NCBI RefSeq assembly: GCF_003121895.1
Contig: NZ_QEWW01000006.1
Coordinates: forward strand, 33,633 to 97,632
DNA from: Ignatzschineria cameli
GTDB lineage: Bacteria; Pseudomonadota; Gammaproteobacteria; Cardiobacteriales; Wohlfahrtiimonadaceae
Reading direction: 5' to 3'
DNA length: 64,000 bases
The position numbers and the translations under genes were made by a program. Below are positions 1 to 9,535 of this stretch, one piece after another. Position 1 is the first letter of the stretch; each line of letters opens with the position of its first letter. The notes below the pieces were generated by a model. That model was given only the letters and a program-made list of their open reading frames with translations. It did not search any database and was not told the DNA's origin.

Positions 1-67
1 ACCCAATCGGTCAGGAGTCGTAAATCGTCTCAATCTGGTAAAGCGCAACTAACAAGAGCGCTTAAGA

Positions 68-981
<914 letters not shown>

Positions 982-1041
982 TTAGTGGTTATTGGGGGGT
1001 GATTCGGTGACTGAATGGTCTTTCCATTTTCGAACTGGCAT

Positions 1042-1077
1042 AAAAAAAGCCAGCACTCTTTCTCATCAAGTGTTGGC
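1042..1077 (-). terminator. Riboswitch-controlled intrinsic terminator of metF
   Basis: On the minus strand a 9-bp stem with one G-U pair, GCCAACACT against AGTGCTGGC, is followed by seven T. It lies between the S-box aptamer and metF, the expected place for the expression platform. The 5' arm of this stem is also complementary to the 5' strand of the aptamer (see findings). Confidence 0.88.
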
Positions 1078-1087
1078 ATTACGCAAA

Positions 1088-1193
1088 CTTATCTTTCGAT
1101 CCTATCCATAGATAGGTCGAAGGAATTGGCACCTTAATTTTCATCAGGTTGCCGGGCATCACAGGGCCTTTCCCTCCGCCACTCTTGATAAGA
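1088..1193 (-). promoter_or_regulatory. SAM-I (S-box) riboswitch upstream of metF
   Basis: Read on the minus strand the aptamer has every hallmark of the S-box family: P1 strand CTTATC pairing with GATAAG, then AAGAGTGGCGGAGGGA, GGCCC, CCCGGCAACC, GGTGCCAATTCC, a P4 hairpin (CCTATC/GATAGG), and GAAAGATAAG at the end. It is followed by an intrinsic terminator and then metF. In known S-boxes SAM binding stabilises P1 and favours termination, so this should be an OFF switch for metF. S-boxes are classically Firmicute elements, so finding one in a gammaproteobacterium is notable. Confidence 0.93.
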
Positions 1194-1236
1194 TCTTGGT
1201 ATTGAAGATGGTTTCTTCTATTACCGTGTTCTCATC

Positions 1237-1266
1237 ACTATAGAGGAATTGATCGATAAAAAGCAA
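1237..1266 (-). promoter_or_regulatory. Probable sigma70 promoter of the metF leader
   Basis: On the minus strand TTGCTT and TATAGT are separated by 18 bp, placing the start of transcription some 35 nt before the S-box aptamer. The opposite leader has an almost identical promoter (TTGCTA, 18 bp, TATAGT). Confidence 0.55.
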
Positions 1267-1410
1267 ATTTAAAAGTAAGTTTCCAATAAGTTTCTAATAA
1301 ATTTTTAACAAGATCTTAATATTTTCTTAATTTTATGGTGGAAACCTGGCGTTTTATATCCCTCTTTATCTCTCTTTATCCCTCTTTTTTCACTATTTTA
1401 AGTTTTTGTT

Positions 1411-1440
1411 TTGCTATTTGTAAATTTTGAGTGATATAGT
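1411..1440 (+). promoter_or_regulatory. Probable sigma70 promoter of the second S-box leader
   Basis: TTGCTA and TATAGT are separated by 18 bp, directly upstream of the plus-strand S-box. The match to the metF promoter in boxes and spacing suggests the two divergent leaders evolved together. Confidence 0.55.
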
Positions 1441-1451
1441 AAAAGTGTAGT

Positions 1452-1548
1452 TCTTATTAAGAGAGATGGAGGGAATTGGCCCAATGAAGTCTCAGCACCA
1501 ATCTTTTTGTGCTAAGTCCAACAGATCGATGAGTCTGGCAGATAAGAA
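1452..1548 (+). promoter_or_regulatory. Second SAM-I-type (S-box) riboswitch
   Basis: The P1 strands are CTTATT and GATAAG. The core has GATGGAGGGA, TTGGCCC, AATGAAG, an AGCAC/GTGCT stem in the place of P3, AAGTCC, then a CAGA/TCTG hairpin as P4 and GGCAGATAAG. It is less canonical than the metF copy (the GCAACC/GGTGC element is altered) but keeps order and spacing. The 3' P1 strand runs into AAGAAGCAT, which can pair with ATGCTCTTCTT as an antiterminator. The next gene is a lipoprotein of no known methionine role, then a truncated metH, so this switch may have belonged to metH. Confidence 0.8.
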
Positions 1549-1567
1549 GCATTAATCAGTTAATGAT

Positions 1568-1598
1568 GCTCTTCTTGTACCCAGGAAGAGCTTTTTTT
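1568..1598 (+). terminator. Expression-platform terminator of the second S-box
   Basis: GCTCTTC (1568-1574) pairs with GAAGAGC (1585-1591), followed by seven T. It is mutually exclusive with the antiterminator formed by the riboswitch 3' strand, as in canonical S-boxes. Confidence 0.87.
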
Positions 1599-1633
1599 AT
1601 ACCAGAAGTCTCAGGACAACAAAGGGAGTCACT

Positions 1634-2143
1634 ATGATGAAAAAAGGTCTATTAACCGTAGCACTTTCCGCTCTTTTTTTAGCAGGATGTCAGACAGCAG
1701 GGAGCTCTATTGAGTTAGAAGAGGTTGTGGCAACACCGCAGTTAGAGGCAGCCATCAAAAAATTCACGAATGAGGCTGCGCCGAGCTATGCTGTCGCTTA
1801 TGCTGATCTTAACCAAGATGGCATCGATGATGGTTTAGTCCTTCTTGAGGGGGAAGAGTGGTGTGGAACAGGAGGCTGTACACTGCTTGTCTTTGAAGGT
1901 TTAGCGGATGGACGTTACAAATTAGCATCAAAATCGACCGTTGCGAATGCCCCGATTTATGTCTTAGAAGCACGTTCAAATGGTTGGTCTGATCTCTCCG
2001 TTTATAGTAAAGGAAAAGGGCAGGTCGTGATGAAGTGGGGCGGATCAAATTATCCTGCTAACCCATCATTACAGCCCACATTAATTATCGATAGTAAGGC
2101 TGTGAAGCCCGTTATCTCTGGAAAGATCGATATTCCTGATTAA
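1634..2143 (+). CDS. Small putative lipoprotein under S-box control
   Basis: 169 residues. It starts with a lipoprotein signal peptide: KK, a hydrophobic stretch, and lipobox LAGC with Cys19 as the lipidated residue. The mature part has DLNQDGIDDG (about residues 59-68), like an EF-hand-type acidic loop or an FG-GAP-like turn, followed by a WCGTGGCTLLVF motif with two cysteines. I recognise this as a type of conserved hypothetical lipoprotein but no function. A good ribosome site (AGGGAG) precedes the ATG. Transcription must pass an S-box riboswitch and its terminator, so SAM level should control it; nothing in the protein explains why. A terminator follows. It may be a newcomer that captured the leader of metH. 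Confidence 0.8.
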   Translation: MMKKGLLTVALSALFLAGCQTAGSSIELEEVVATPQLEAAIKKFTNEAAPSYAVAYADLNQDGIDDGLVLLEGEEWCGTGGCTLLVFEGLADGRYKLASKSTVANAPIYVLEARSNGWSDLSVYSKGKGQVVMKWGGSNYPANPSLQPTLIIDSKAVKPVISGKIDIPD

Positions 2144-2239
2144 TGTGTGATCGCTATCTATCCGTAGATTCTATCCGCTATAGCGCTTGATCTGTTGCGC
2201 TATAGCAGTTGATCTCGTATAGGCTTATCTTAATAGAGA

Positions 2240-2279
2240 AGTGCTAATGGCAGATTCGGTCTGCGGTTAGCGCTTTTTT
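2240..2279 (+). terminator. Intrinsic terminator after the lipoprotein gene
   Basis: AGTGCTAA (2240-2247) pairs with TTAGCGCT (2267-2274), with an inner GCAGA/TCTGC stem, and a T run follows. It isolates the lipoprotein unit from the metH remnant, which therefore has no obvious promoter from the S-box side. Confidence 0.8.
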
Positions 2280-2432
2280 ATGGCCGATTCTATGATGGTC
2301 GATTCTATTTTCTCCTCCTTCCTCTCTATCAGAACGACTATCAGAATGATTATTAGACCGACTCAAGATGGCGATTAGAGCGGCGTTTTTTTAAGTGCGC
2401 TACAAGTTAAGATCGCCTCAAGAGTTAGCATT

Positions 2433-4748
2433 GTGAACTCAATCTCTATGAAAGAGGGGGTTGAGGAATTTATTGCGCATGCAAAATTGGCCAAAAAATA
2501 TGGCGCAGCTATTGTTGTGATGGCATTTGATGAAGATGGGCAGGCGGATAACTTAGCGCGCCGGATTGAGATCTGTTCAAAAGCGTATGACATTTTAGTC
2601 AATGAGATTCATTTCCCGGCAGAAGATATTATCTTCGACCCCAACGTCTTTGCCATTGCTACCGGTATCTCTGAGCATAATCGTTACGGGTTAGATTTCC
2701 TTGAAGCAACAGAATGGATCCGGAAGAATTTACCCTATGTCCATATCTCTGGCGGAATCTCGAATGTCTCCTTCTCCTTTAGGGGAAACAATTTAGTCCG
2801 AGAGGCGATTCATGCTGTCTTTCTCTACCATGCGATTGCTCGCGGTTTATCGATGGGTATTGTTAATGCAGGGCAACTTGCGATCTATGAAGATATTCCG
2901 CAAGAGCTACGTGATGGGATTGAAGATGTTCTCTTCGACAGAGATCCGGGCGCAAGTGAGCGTCTTTTAGAGCTTGCACAGAAGTATCAAGGGGAGGGGG
3001 CTGCGCGAAAAGAGGAGAATCTTGAATGGCGTGAGTTGCCGGTCGGTGAGCGTTTAACCTATGCATTAGTCAATGGTGTTGATAGCTATATCGAAGAGGA
3101 TACTGAGCTTGCACGACAAAGCTTTTCTCGGCCTATAGAGGTGATTGAAGGCCCCTTAATGATCGGTATGAATGTGGTGGGAGATCTCTTTGGTGAAGGA
3201 AAGATGTTTCTGCCACAGGTGGTGAAATCAGCGCGGGTGATGAAGCGTGCGGTAGCTTACTTAATTCCCTTTATTGAGGAAGAGAAGAAAAAGTTTGGCG
3301 ATATGAGTCAGTCAAATGGCAAAATCTTGATGGCAACGGTCAAAGGGGATGTTCACGATATTGGGAAGAATATTGTCGGCGTTGTGTTGCAGTGTAATAA
3401 CTTTGAGGTGATCGATATGGGGGTGATGGTTCCAACCCCGGCGATTATTGAGAAAGCACTTGAAGAGCAGGTGGATGTGATTGGACTCTCCGGTTTAATT
3501 ACGCCTTCGCTTGAGGAGATGGTGGGTTTTGCTAAAGAGATGGAGCGGCGCGGCTTAGATATTCCCATCATGATTGGTGGGGCAACAACTTCGCTAGCGC
3601 ATACGGCAGTTCGGATTGCACCACAATATAGCCATACCGTTGTTCATGTGCGTGATGCTTCCCGCTCTGTTGGAGTTGCGCAATCTCTCATTAGTCCAGA
3701 ATTGCGTGAGCCATTTATGCAGGAGGTGAAGGAAGATTATGAAAAGCGCCGGATTGCCTATCTCGAGCGGCAGCGCGATATTAAGCTGATTCCCTTTAAA
3801 GCTGCGGTCGATAATAAGATGCAGCTCTCCTTCGATGCCATTGTTAAGCCGGCGAAGTTGGGAATTTATCAATTTGAAGTTCCATTAGAAGATCTTGTAG
3901 AGACGATCGATTGGACCCCCTTTTTCGCTTCCTGGCAATTGCGTGGGAAGTTCCCAAAATTATTAGAAGATGAAATTATTGGGGAAGAAGCGACAAAAGT
4001 CTATCAAGACGCAGAGAAGATGTTGGCAAAAATTCTCGAGGAGAAGTGGCTAACAGCGAAAGCTGTTGTCGGACTATTTCCTGCAAAAAATGCAGGTGAA
4101 AGTACAGTTTTATTTACAGATGATACTCGTACAGAAGAACTTGCACGTTTGCATCATCTGCGTCAACAGACAGAGCGACCCAATGAGATGCCGAATCGCT
4201 CTCTTGCTGATTTTATCGGTGAAGAGGATTATATCGGCGCATTTGCCTGTACGGCAGGTATCGGCATTGAACCCTATATTGAGGCATTTGAAGCTGATCA
4301 TGATGATTACAGTGCGATTATGCTCAAAGCGCTTGCCGATCGTTTCGCAGAGAGTTTAGCGGAATATCTCCATAAATTGGTGCGGAAAGAGTATTGGGGC
4401 TATGCAAAGGAGGAAGCGCTAGATAATGAGGCATTGATTCGTGAGGAGTATCGCGGTATTCGTCCGGCGCCTGGTTACCCAGCTTGTCCTGAACATACGG
4501 AGAAAGCGACCTTATGGGAACTTCTCAGCCCCGATCAGCGGATCGGCCTAGAGATCACCGATAGTTTTGCGATGTATCCACAAGCGGCAGTGTCCGGCTG
4601 GTACTTTGCTCATCCTGAAGCGCACTATTTTGGTGTGGGTAAAATTGGTCGAGATCAGGTTGAAGATTATGCCAAACGAAAAGGTTGGGATCTGAAAGAG
4701 GCAGAAAAGTGGCTCGCCCCCAATTTGGGGTATGAGCCGGAAGAATAA
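2433..4748 (+). pseudogene. metH: metH, cobalamin-dependent methionine synthase, 5'-truncated
   Basis: 771 residues aligning with roughly the last two thirds of MetH (E. coli MetH is 1227). The homology begins inside the methyl-THF (pterin) barrel at NSISMKEG, so the whole homocysteine/zinc domain and the first part of the pterin domain are missing. Present are the rest of the pterin domain (1-165), the cobalamin cap (about 195-285), the B12-binding domain with GDVHDIGKN (His308 as the lower cobalt ligand), and the SAM-dependent reactivation domain (about 430-771, with [13 protein letters not shown] at 677-689). The frame closes at a TAG at 2376-2378, there is no strong ribosome site before the GTG at 2433, and the 290 bp upstream show no metH N-terminus. 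Such a protein cannot bind homocysteine. The remaining frame is intact, so the deletion is recent, or the product retains some other role. Confidence 0.88.
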
Positions 4749-4756
4749 AAGAAGTT

Positions 4757-6559
4757 TTATTTTTTTTGTTTGATGTATTGGATGAGCAGAGTTGTTGTTT
4801 CTTTTCTTTCAAAAGTCTTACGATCTAGAACATAGTCTATATTATGTGTTTTTAGGCACTCTTTAATTATGTTAAGACACTGCATAATTAAAGAGTTGCA
4901 TTTTTCCTCATCAAGTAATTTTTTTTCAATTTTTTTACTAGCTTCTTCAGAGTGTCTATCAATTTTTTTATAGATTAAATTATGGTCACATAACAGATAT
5001 TTTAAAAGCATCATTAAATGCCAGCGTGCTCTTCTTGCTTTTTTACCTTCTTCATTTGTTCTTATGAATCTATCAACTCTGTACCAAGCAAGTCCACTGA
5101 CATAATAGGTATTTAGAAAAGCGAGATGATTATCTTGGAATAATGAACCTCGCGTACTTCTTTCAACCTTGCCGTATTGCCCTGAAACCTCATCTGGCAA
5201 ATCTAAGAACATAGCAGAAGTTGATTTGATTTGGAGAGGAATAGTTATAATCTTTGTTTTCTGAACATTATCATCTCTAAATTGCTCGGTTCTCCTTTCA
5301 TAGAATAGATCAAAATTATTAGATTTTTTCTTGGTTTCATAATATTGCTCAATGGCTTTTTGTATAGAACTTAGGGCCGCTAATTGTTCAGGTTTTAATG
5401 TAGTTTGACTATTAGTAGCTTTGATTATTGAAGACTTTGTTTCTTCATCTTCAGTCGCGATGAATCGAATAGGTAAATAAATATCTTCAGAATTATTATG
5501 GATATCATTTAATACTTCAAAAATCACATTACTTGTTTGGCAACCATTAACTATTTGATAGTTTTTTAAACTTAGCTCTTCCGAACTGAGGTTAATTTCG
5601 TCTGCAATTACAGTAATTCCATTGTTTAACATGCCAAATAGGTATGCTCTATCTCCTGTGATTTGTTCTTTCATCGTAGCATTCACCTCGATTTTTTCAT
5701 CGGATCCTAGGTAATAACGAATATTATCATCAAAAATATGTCTTCTTAATACCTTGTTTCCATCGATATCTTCGGTCAGAATTTTAATAAACTCAGTTAA
5801 TTGAATTAATCCATAGTAACCATTTTTTACTTTATTGCTTTGGTCTTTTGGATAAGCTAGTGGTGTTTTAGCCATTTTGATGACTACTTCTAATTCAGTA
5901 TTCAGTTTAGAATTTAAAGTCATAATTTCTTGTATTCCTATAAAATTTATTTTTTTTATAGGTTCAAATAAATTTAAATCATTAATATCTTGTATGGATT
6001 GTCCTATTGTATGAGAAAGGTGAGGATCTTTAAGGTCTATGTTGTTGGCAGATAAGGTAATATAAAAGGTATTAAGTTTGGGTTGACCTTTAAATCTTGT
6101 TGCTTTGCTGAATATAAATTTTGCAATTTCCCAAAACTCTTGAAGTTCAAGTATGTTACATTTCACCGAAGAAAAATCAAAAAAGCGACGAATGGATGAT
6201 AGGAAGTCAGTAATACTGTGCCGATCAAATTTAGGGGATGTTTTTGATTGTATGAAATAAAAGCTGACATCAAATTTTTTTACTTCATCTAATATATATT
6301 CGACATCTGAGATGCTCGTTATTAATTTATCAGCTACAAAGATTGCTATACCATCAATCCCAATAGCAGAACCTGTTTCCATGTCTAGATAAGAAGCATT
6401 TGGATCGTTACAATAGACAGACAATACTAAGTTATTTATGTAGTCTTCAAAGACTTTATGAGCATCTATTTCTCCATTTGATTCGATTTCATATTGCTTA
6501 CTGAATTCTTCGACATAAGAGTTTATTATAGGATGCGAAATTGTTTTTTTGTTTGACAT
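4757..6559 (-). CDS. AIPR-family (abortive infection phage resistance) protein
   Basis: 600 residues matching the AIPR family by its core signature: NNGITVIADE (312-321), NYQIVNGCQTSNVIFE (333-348) and IKATNSQTTLKPEQLAAL (379-396). The N-terminal part has a pattern like a PD-(D/E)xK nuclease: GIDGIAIF (67-74) and FYFIQSK (100-106) with a Q-x-K variant. Family members are linked to abortive infection and sit near restriction systems; the likely act is cleavage of nucleic acid upon phage infection, which is inference. It stands alone, convergent with metH (8 bp apart), with AT-rich codon use unlike its neighbours and a long empty upstream region, all signs of horizontal transfer. No toxin-antitoxin or methylase partner is visible. 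RBS TAGGAAA precedes the ATG. Confidence 0.82.
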   Translation of the reverse strand: MSNKKTISHPIINSYVEEFSKQYEIESNGEIDAHKVFEDYINNLVLSVYCNDPNASYLDMETGSAIGIDGIAIFVADKLITSISDVEYILDEVKKFDVSFYFIQSKTSPKFDRHSITDFLSSIRRFFDFSSVKCNILELQEFWEIAKFIFSKATRFKGQPKLNTFYITLSANNIDLKDPHLSHTIGQSIQDINDLNLFEPIKKINFIGIQEIMTLNSKLNTELEVVIKMAKTPLAYPKDQSNKVKNGYYGLIQLTEFIKILTEDIDGNKVLRRHIFDDNIRYYLGSDEKIEVNATMKEQITGDRAYLFGMLNNGITVIADEINLSSEELSLKNYQIVNGCQTSNVIFEVLNDIHNNSEDIYLPIRFIATEDEETKSSIIKATNSQTTLKPEQLAALSSIQKAIEQYYETKKKSNNFDLFYERRTEQFRDDNVQKTKIITIPLQIKSTSAMFLDLPDEVSGQYGKVERSTRGSLFQDNHLAFLNTYYVSGLAWYRVDRFIRTNEEGKKARRARWHLMMLLKYLLCDHNLIYKKIDRHSEEASKKIEKKLLDEEKCNSLIMQCLNIIKECLKTHNIDYVLDRKTFERKETTTLLIQYIKQKK

Positions 6560-6581
6560 TTTTAGTTTCCTATGTAAGTCA

Positions 6582-6611
6582 ATTATATTGAATAATGTAG
6601 AATATTGTTAA
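6582..6611 (-). promoter_or_regulatory. Probable promoter of the AIPR gene
   Basis: On the minus strand TTAACA and TATAAT are separated by 18 bp, about 25 bp before the start codon. In such AT-rich DNA a chance match is possible. Confidence 0.45.
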
Positions 6612-7784
6612 CGATATACGGTTTCAATTAAATTTATGCGTATGCTAAAGCATCATTACTGATATAGCTAGTTTTTGGTTTATTCATAATATGAGTTACT
6701 AAGCCTCTGAAGCACTTTAATTTCGTGAAAATGCTTTTTATGATGTGTTGGTTTACATGATTAATTTTTATACTATTATTTATTTCTATTATGGATACTT
6801 ATATAAATTTCATTTTTCAATAAATTGATTTTAAGGTCTTTTAAGATATATCCTCGATTGCCTTGTGAGTTTTCACAGGTATCTATAATCAAATGAGTTT
6901 TACTACTATTTTCATCGGCTTTTTAGCAGTTAGAATTTTTCGTTTCAGCTTTACTTTGGAATATAAACTATCTTAATTTACAACTTGATTCATCATTTAA
7001 TATCTTTAAAAACAATATTATGTATTTCAAAGTAGTTTGGTAATATTGTTATGGATAGCCAGTTGTTAGAAGATATAAGATTCTGGTGAAAACATTTCTT
7101 AAATTAGGTTTGTAATAGATATTTCTAGAAAAATAGGTTTTAGTTTCAACCAAAACTTGTCATTAAGTAATGTTTGAAGCATAAGAATAGAGCGTTAGCA
7201 TTTTTTTGGCGATTATATTTTATCATTCTCTATTTTTTTACTTCAAATGTTCAACAGCCCCTAATATTTCCTCCTCAACTTTTTTGATCTAAGATCGCAA
7301 ATTTTGTCTAAATATTGCGCAGAGAATTCAGCAACCCTTTTAATACCATCATTAAAAGTGATGTAGTTAGGCATAAATAGGAGTTTTTCTCATTTATTCA
7401 TCACAAAAAATGATCAATAGGGGGAGAAGGTATAGCGTTAGCTCTATTTGAGGCATTGAAAAGGAGCATTCTTGCACCTTAAAGGGAGGAGGCTTATACA
7501 GCAATGAGATTTTATATCTAATTAATATTTTTAATGAGATGCCCTAATTATAGAGAAAATATTAATTACAAATAGAAATCGAGCCTCGCTATCCTATTTT
7601 CAGATTAAGATTTTCAAGTTTTTAAACTTTATTGAATCTTATTGAATAATATCAGAGGCTTTTTTAGGGTTTGCGACTGATATTTCCAACAGATAGGTAT
7701 TTGAATGAACTTCCCTAATGAGGAGCGATACCTTAGAAGCAATTCGTGGGTTCATTATCAGATATCTACCTAATAAGGAGATTT
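6612..7784 (+). other. AT-rich intergenic region without recognisable genes
   Basis: About 1.17 kb between the AIPR gene and proP. I see no ORF of credible length, no RNA gene and no terminal repeats. A 37-codon minus-strand frame (7261-7373, starting MPNYITF) has no ribosome site. The proP ribosome site AAGGAG is at its right end. The composition suggests an imported segment whose genes have decayed, or a long regulatory region. Confidence 0.5.
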
Positions 7785-9269
7785 ATGACAAACACGAAAA
7801 AACACCAACCGATGGAGTTGAGTGATATTACGATCGTTAAGAACGATCAATTTACCAAGGCAATTACCGCCGCTGCGCTCGGTAATGCCATTGAATGGTT
7901 TGATTTTGGGGTCTACGGCTTCTTAGCCTATGTGCTCGGAAAGGTCTTCTTTCCAGATGCTTCCCCTGGCGTACAGCTAGTGGCATCATTAGCCACCTTC
8001 TCCGTTCCCTTCTTAGTTCGCCCTATTGGTGGTGTATTCTTCGGGGTTTTAGGGGATAAATTTGGGCGAAAGAAGATTCTTGCTATCACCATTATCATTA
8101 TGTCGGTGAGTACCTTTGCCATCGGTCTGATCCCCTCCTATGCCACTATTGGTATCTGGGCACCGATTCTGCTCTTAATTGCTAAATTAGCGCAAGGCTT
8201 CTCCGTAGGTGGCGAATATACGGGCGCGGCGATCTTTGTTGCGGAGTATGCTCCCGATAGTCGCCGTGGATTTTTAAGTAGCTGGCTCGATTTTGGTTCA
8301 ATCTCGGGATTTGTTCTAGGTGCCGGTGTTGTCGTCTTGATCACAACGTTATTAGGAGATGCCCGTTTTGAGGAGTGGGGTTGGAGAATTCCCTTCTTTA
8401 TTGCCGGACCTTTAGGAATTTTAGGCATGTATCTGCGCCATGCACTCGATGAGACGCCTACCTACTTAAAGCATAGTGAGAGTATTGAAGCGAAGCCGGT
8501 AGAGAAAGAATCTCTCTTAACCGTACTTCGTAATAATACAAAGAGTATTCTATTGAGTGTGGGGATCGTTATTTTAACTAACGTGACCTACTATATGTTG
8601 CTCACCTATATGCCGAGTTATCTCTCATTTAGTTTAGGCTATAGTGCGGACCATGGCGTCTTAATCATTATTGCTATTATGATCGGGATTCTCTTTGTCC
8701 AACCTATTGTTGGTCTATTGAGTGACCGTTTTGGTCGAAAAGTCTTTATTAAAATCGGTAGTGTCGGAATGTTGATTGGGGCGATTCCCGCCTTTTATCT
8801 TATCAATACCGGTAATGTGGGATTAATCTTTTTAGGTTTAGTCTTCCTAGCATTAATGTTGAGCTGTTTTACTGGGGTGATGGCCTCTATTTTACCGGCG
8901 ATTTTCCCTACGAAGGTTCGCTATAGCGCGATGGCAACGGCGTTTAATATCTCTGTTTTAGTAGCAGGATTTACACCCACCCTAACGGCTTGGTTGATTG
9001 AGTTAACGAATAATCTCTATGTGCCGGCATTTTATCTAATGGTAACGGCCTTAGTGGGGATTATTCTCACGTTCAATATGAAAGAGACAGCAAATCGACC
9101 ATTACGAGGTGAGACACCAATTGCATCGGATCGTAGCGAAGCTAGAGAGATTCTCCAAGCCCATTATGATCGCATTGAGAGTCGTATCGAGAGTATTGAT
9201 GAAGAGATTGAGCGACTGCAGAAGCGTCGAGAGCGTCTTATCGATCAACATCCGGAGATCGATGGATAG
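7785..9269 (+). CDS. proP: ProP, proline/glycine betaine:H+ symporter
   Basis: 494 residues, MFS metabolite:H+ symporter family. ProP imports osmoprotectants (proline, betaine, ectoine) through the inner membrane and is activated by high osmolality. The body has 12 hydrophobic segments; GDKFGRKK sits in the loop between TM2 and TM3, and the N-terminus has the typical GNAIEWFDFGVYG. The tail is the ProP-specific cytoplasmic coiled coil: SEAREILQAHYDRIESR through EIERLQKRRERLIDQHPEIDG, nearly that of E. coli ProP, where it tunes the osmotic set point. I chose the ATG at 7785 because AAGGAG lies just before it; an upstream in-frame extension would add 13 residues without support. A strong terminator follows. 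Confidence 0.93.
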   Translation: MTNTKKHQPMELSDITIVKNDQFTKAITAAALGNAIEWFDFGVYGFLAYVLGKVFFPDASPGVQLVASLATFSVPFLVRPIGGVFFGVLGDKFGRKKILAITIIIMSVSTFAIGLIPSYATIGIWAPILLLIAKLAQGFSVGGEYTGAAIFVAEYAPDSRRGFLSSWLDFGSISGFVLGAGVVVLITTLLGDARFEEWGWRIPFFIAGPLGILGMYLRHALDETPTYLKHSESIEAKPVEKESLLTVLRNNTKSILLSVGIVILTNVTYYMLLTYMPSYLSFSLGYSADHGVLIIIAIMIGILFVQPIVGLLSDRFGRKVFIKIGSVGMLIGAIPAFYLINTGNVGLIFLGLVFLALMLSCFTGVMASILPAIFPTKVRYSAMATAFNISVLVAGFTPTLTAWLIELTNNLYVPAFYLMVTALVGIILTFNMKETANRPLRGETPIASDRSEAREILQAHYDRIESRIESIDEEIERLQKRRERLIDQHPEIDG

Positions 9270-9335
9270 ATTCATACTTTCTGATGCTTTGATGTGGGGA
9301 GACTCCATCAAATAGAACCTCAATAAAAGTCCAAT

Positions 9336-9381
9336 AAAAACCCCAAAGTTGAAGCATGATCACTTCTTCTTTGGGGTTTTT
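9336..9381 (+). terminator. Intrinsic terminator after proP (bidirectional sequence)
   Basis: AAACCCCAAAG pairs with CTTTGGGGTTT, with an inner AAG/CTT extension; A and T runs on either side would allow it to act on both strands. Confidence 0.88.
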
Positions 9382-9401
9382 TATGTTCATTTTATAGAAC
9401 T

Positions 9402-9475
9402 ACACTTCTTGATTCATTGATTCATTGATTCATTGATTCATTGATTCATTGATTCATTGATTTATTAAGAAGTGT
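9402..9475. repeat. 8-bp tandem repeat enclosed by a 9-bp inverted repeat
   Basis: Seven tandem GATTCATT units (9411-9466; the last has one mismatch) lie exactly between ACACTTCTT (9402-9410) and its perfect complement AAGAAGTGT (9467-9475). The copy number could change by slippage without breaking the flanking stem. It lies in the gap between the convergent genes proP and mgtE. Confidence 0.92.
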
Positions 9476-9535
9476 GAGTTCATAAGTATCTATAGCTTTG
9501 CTTCTCTTCTAACGATTAGCGCCATTTACAGAGGA

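Noticed and set aside
2433..4748. metH as a natural two-gene split enzyme
   Set aside because: The break lies inside the pterin barrel, not between domains, and no N-terminal half is encoded in the window.
7261..7373. 37-codon minus-strand frame
   Set aside because: No ribosome site and too short to judge; kept only as a possible relic in the findings.
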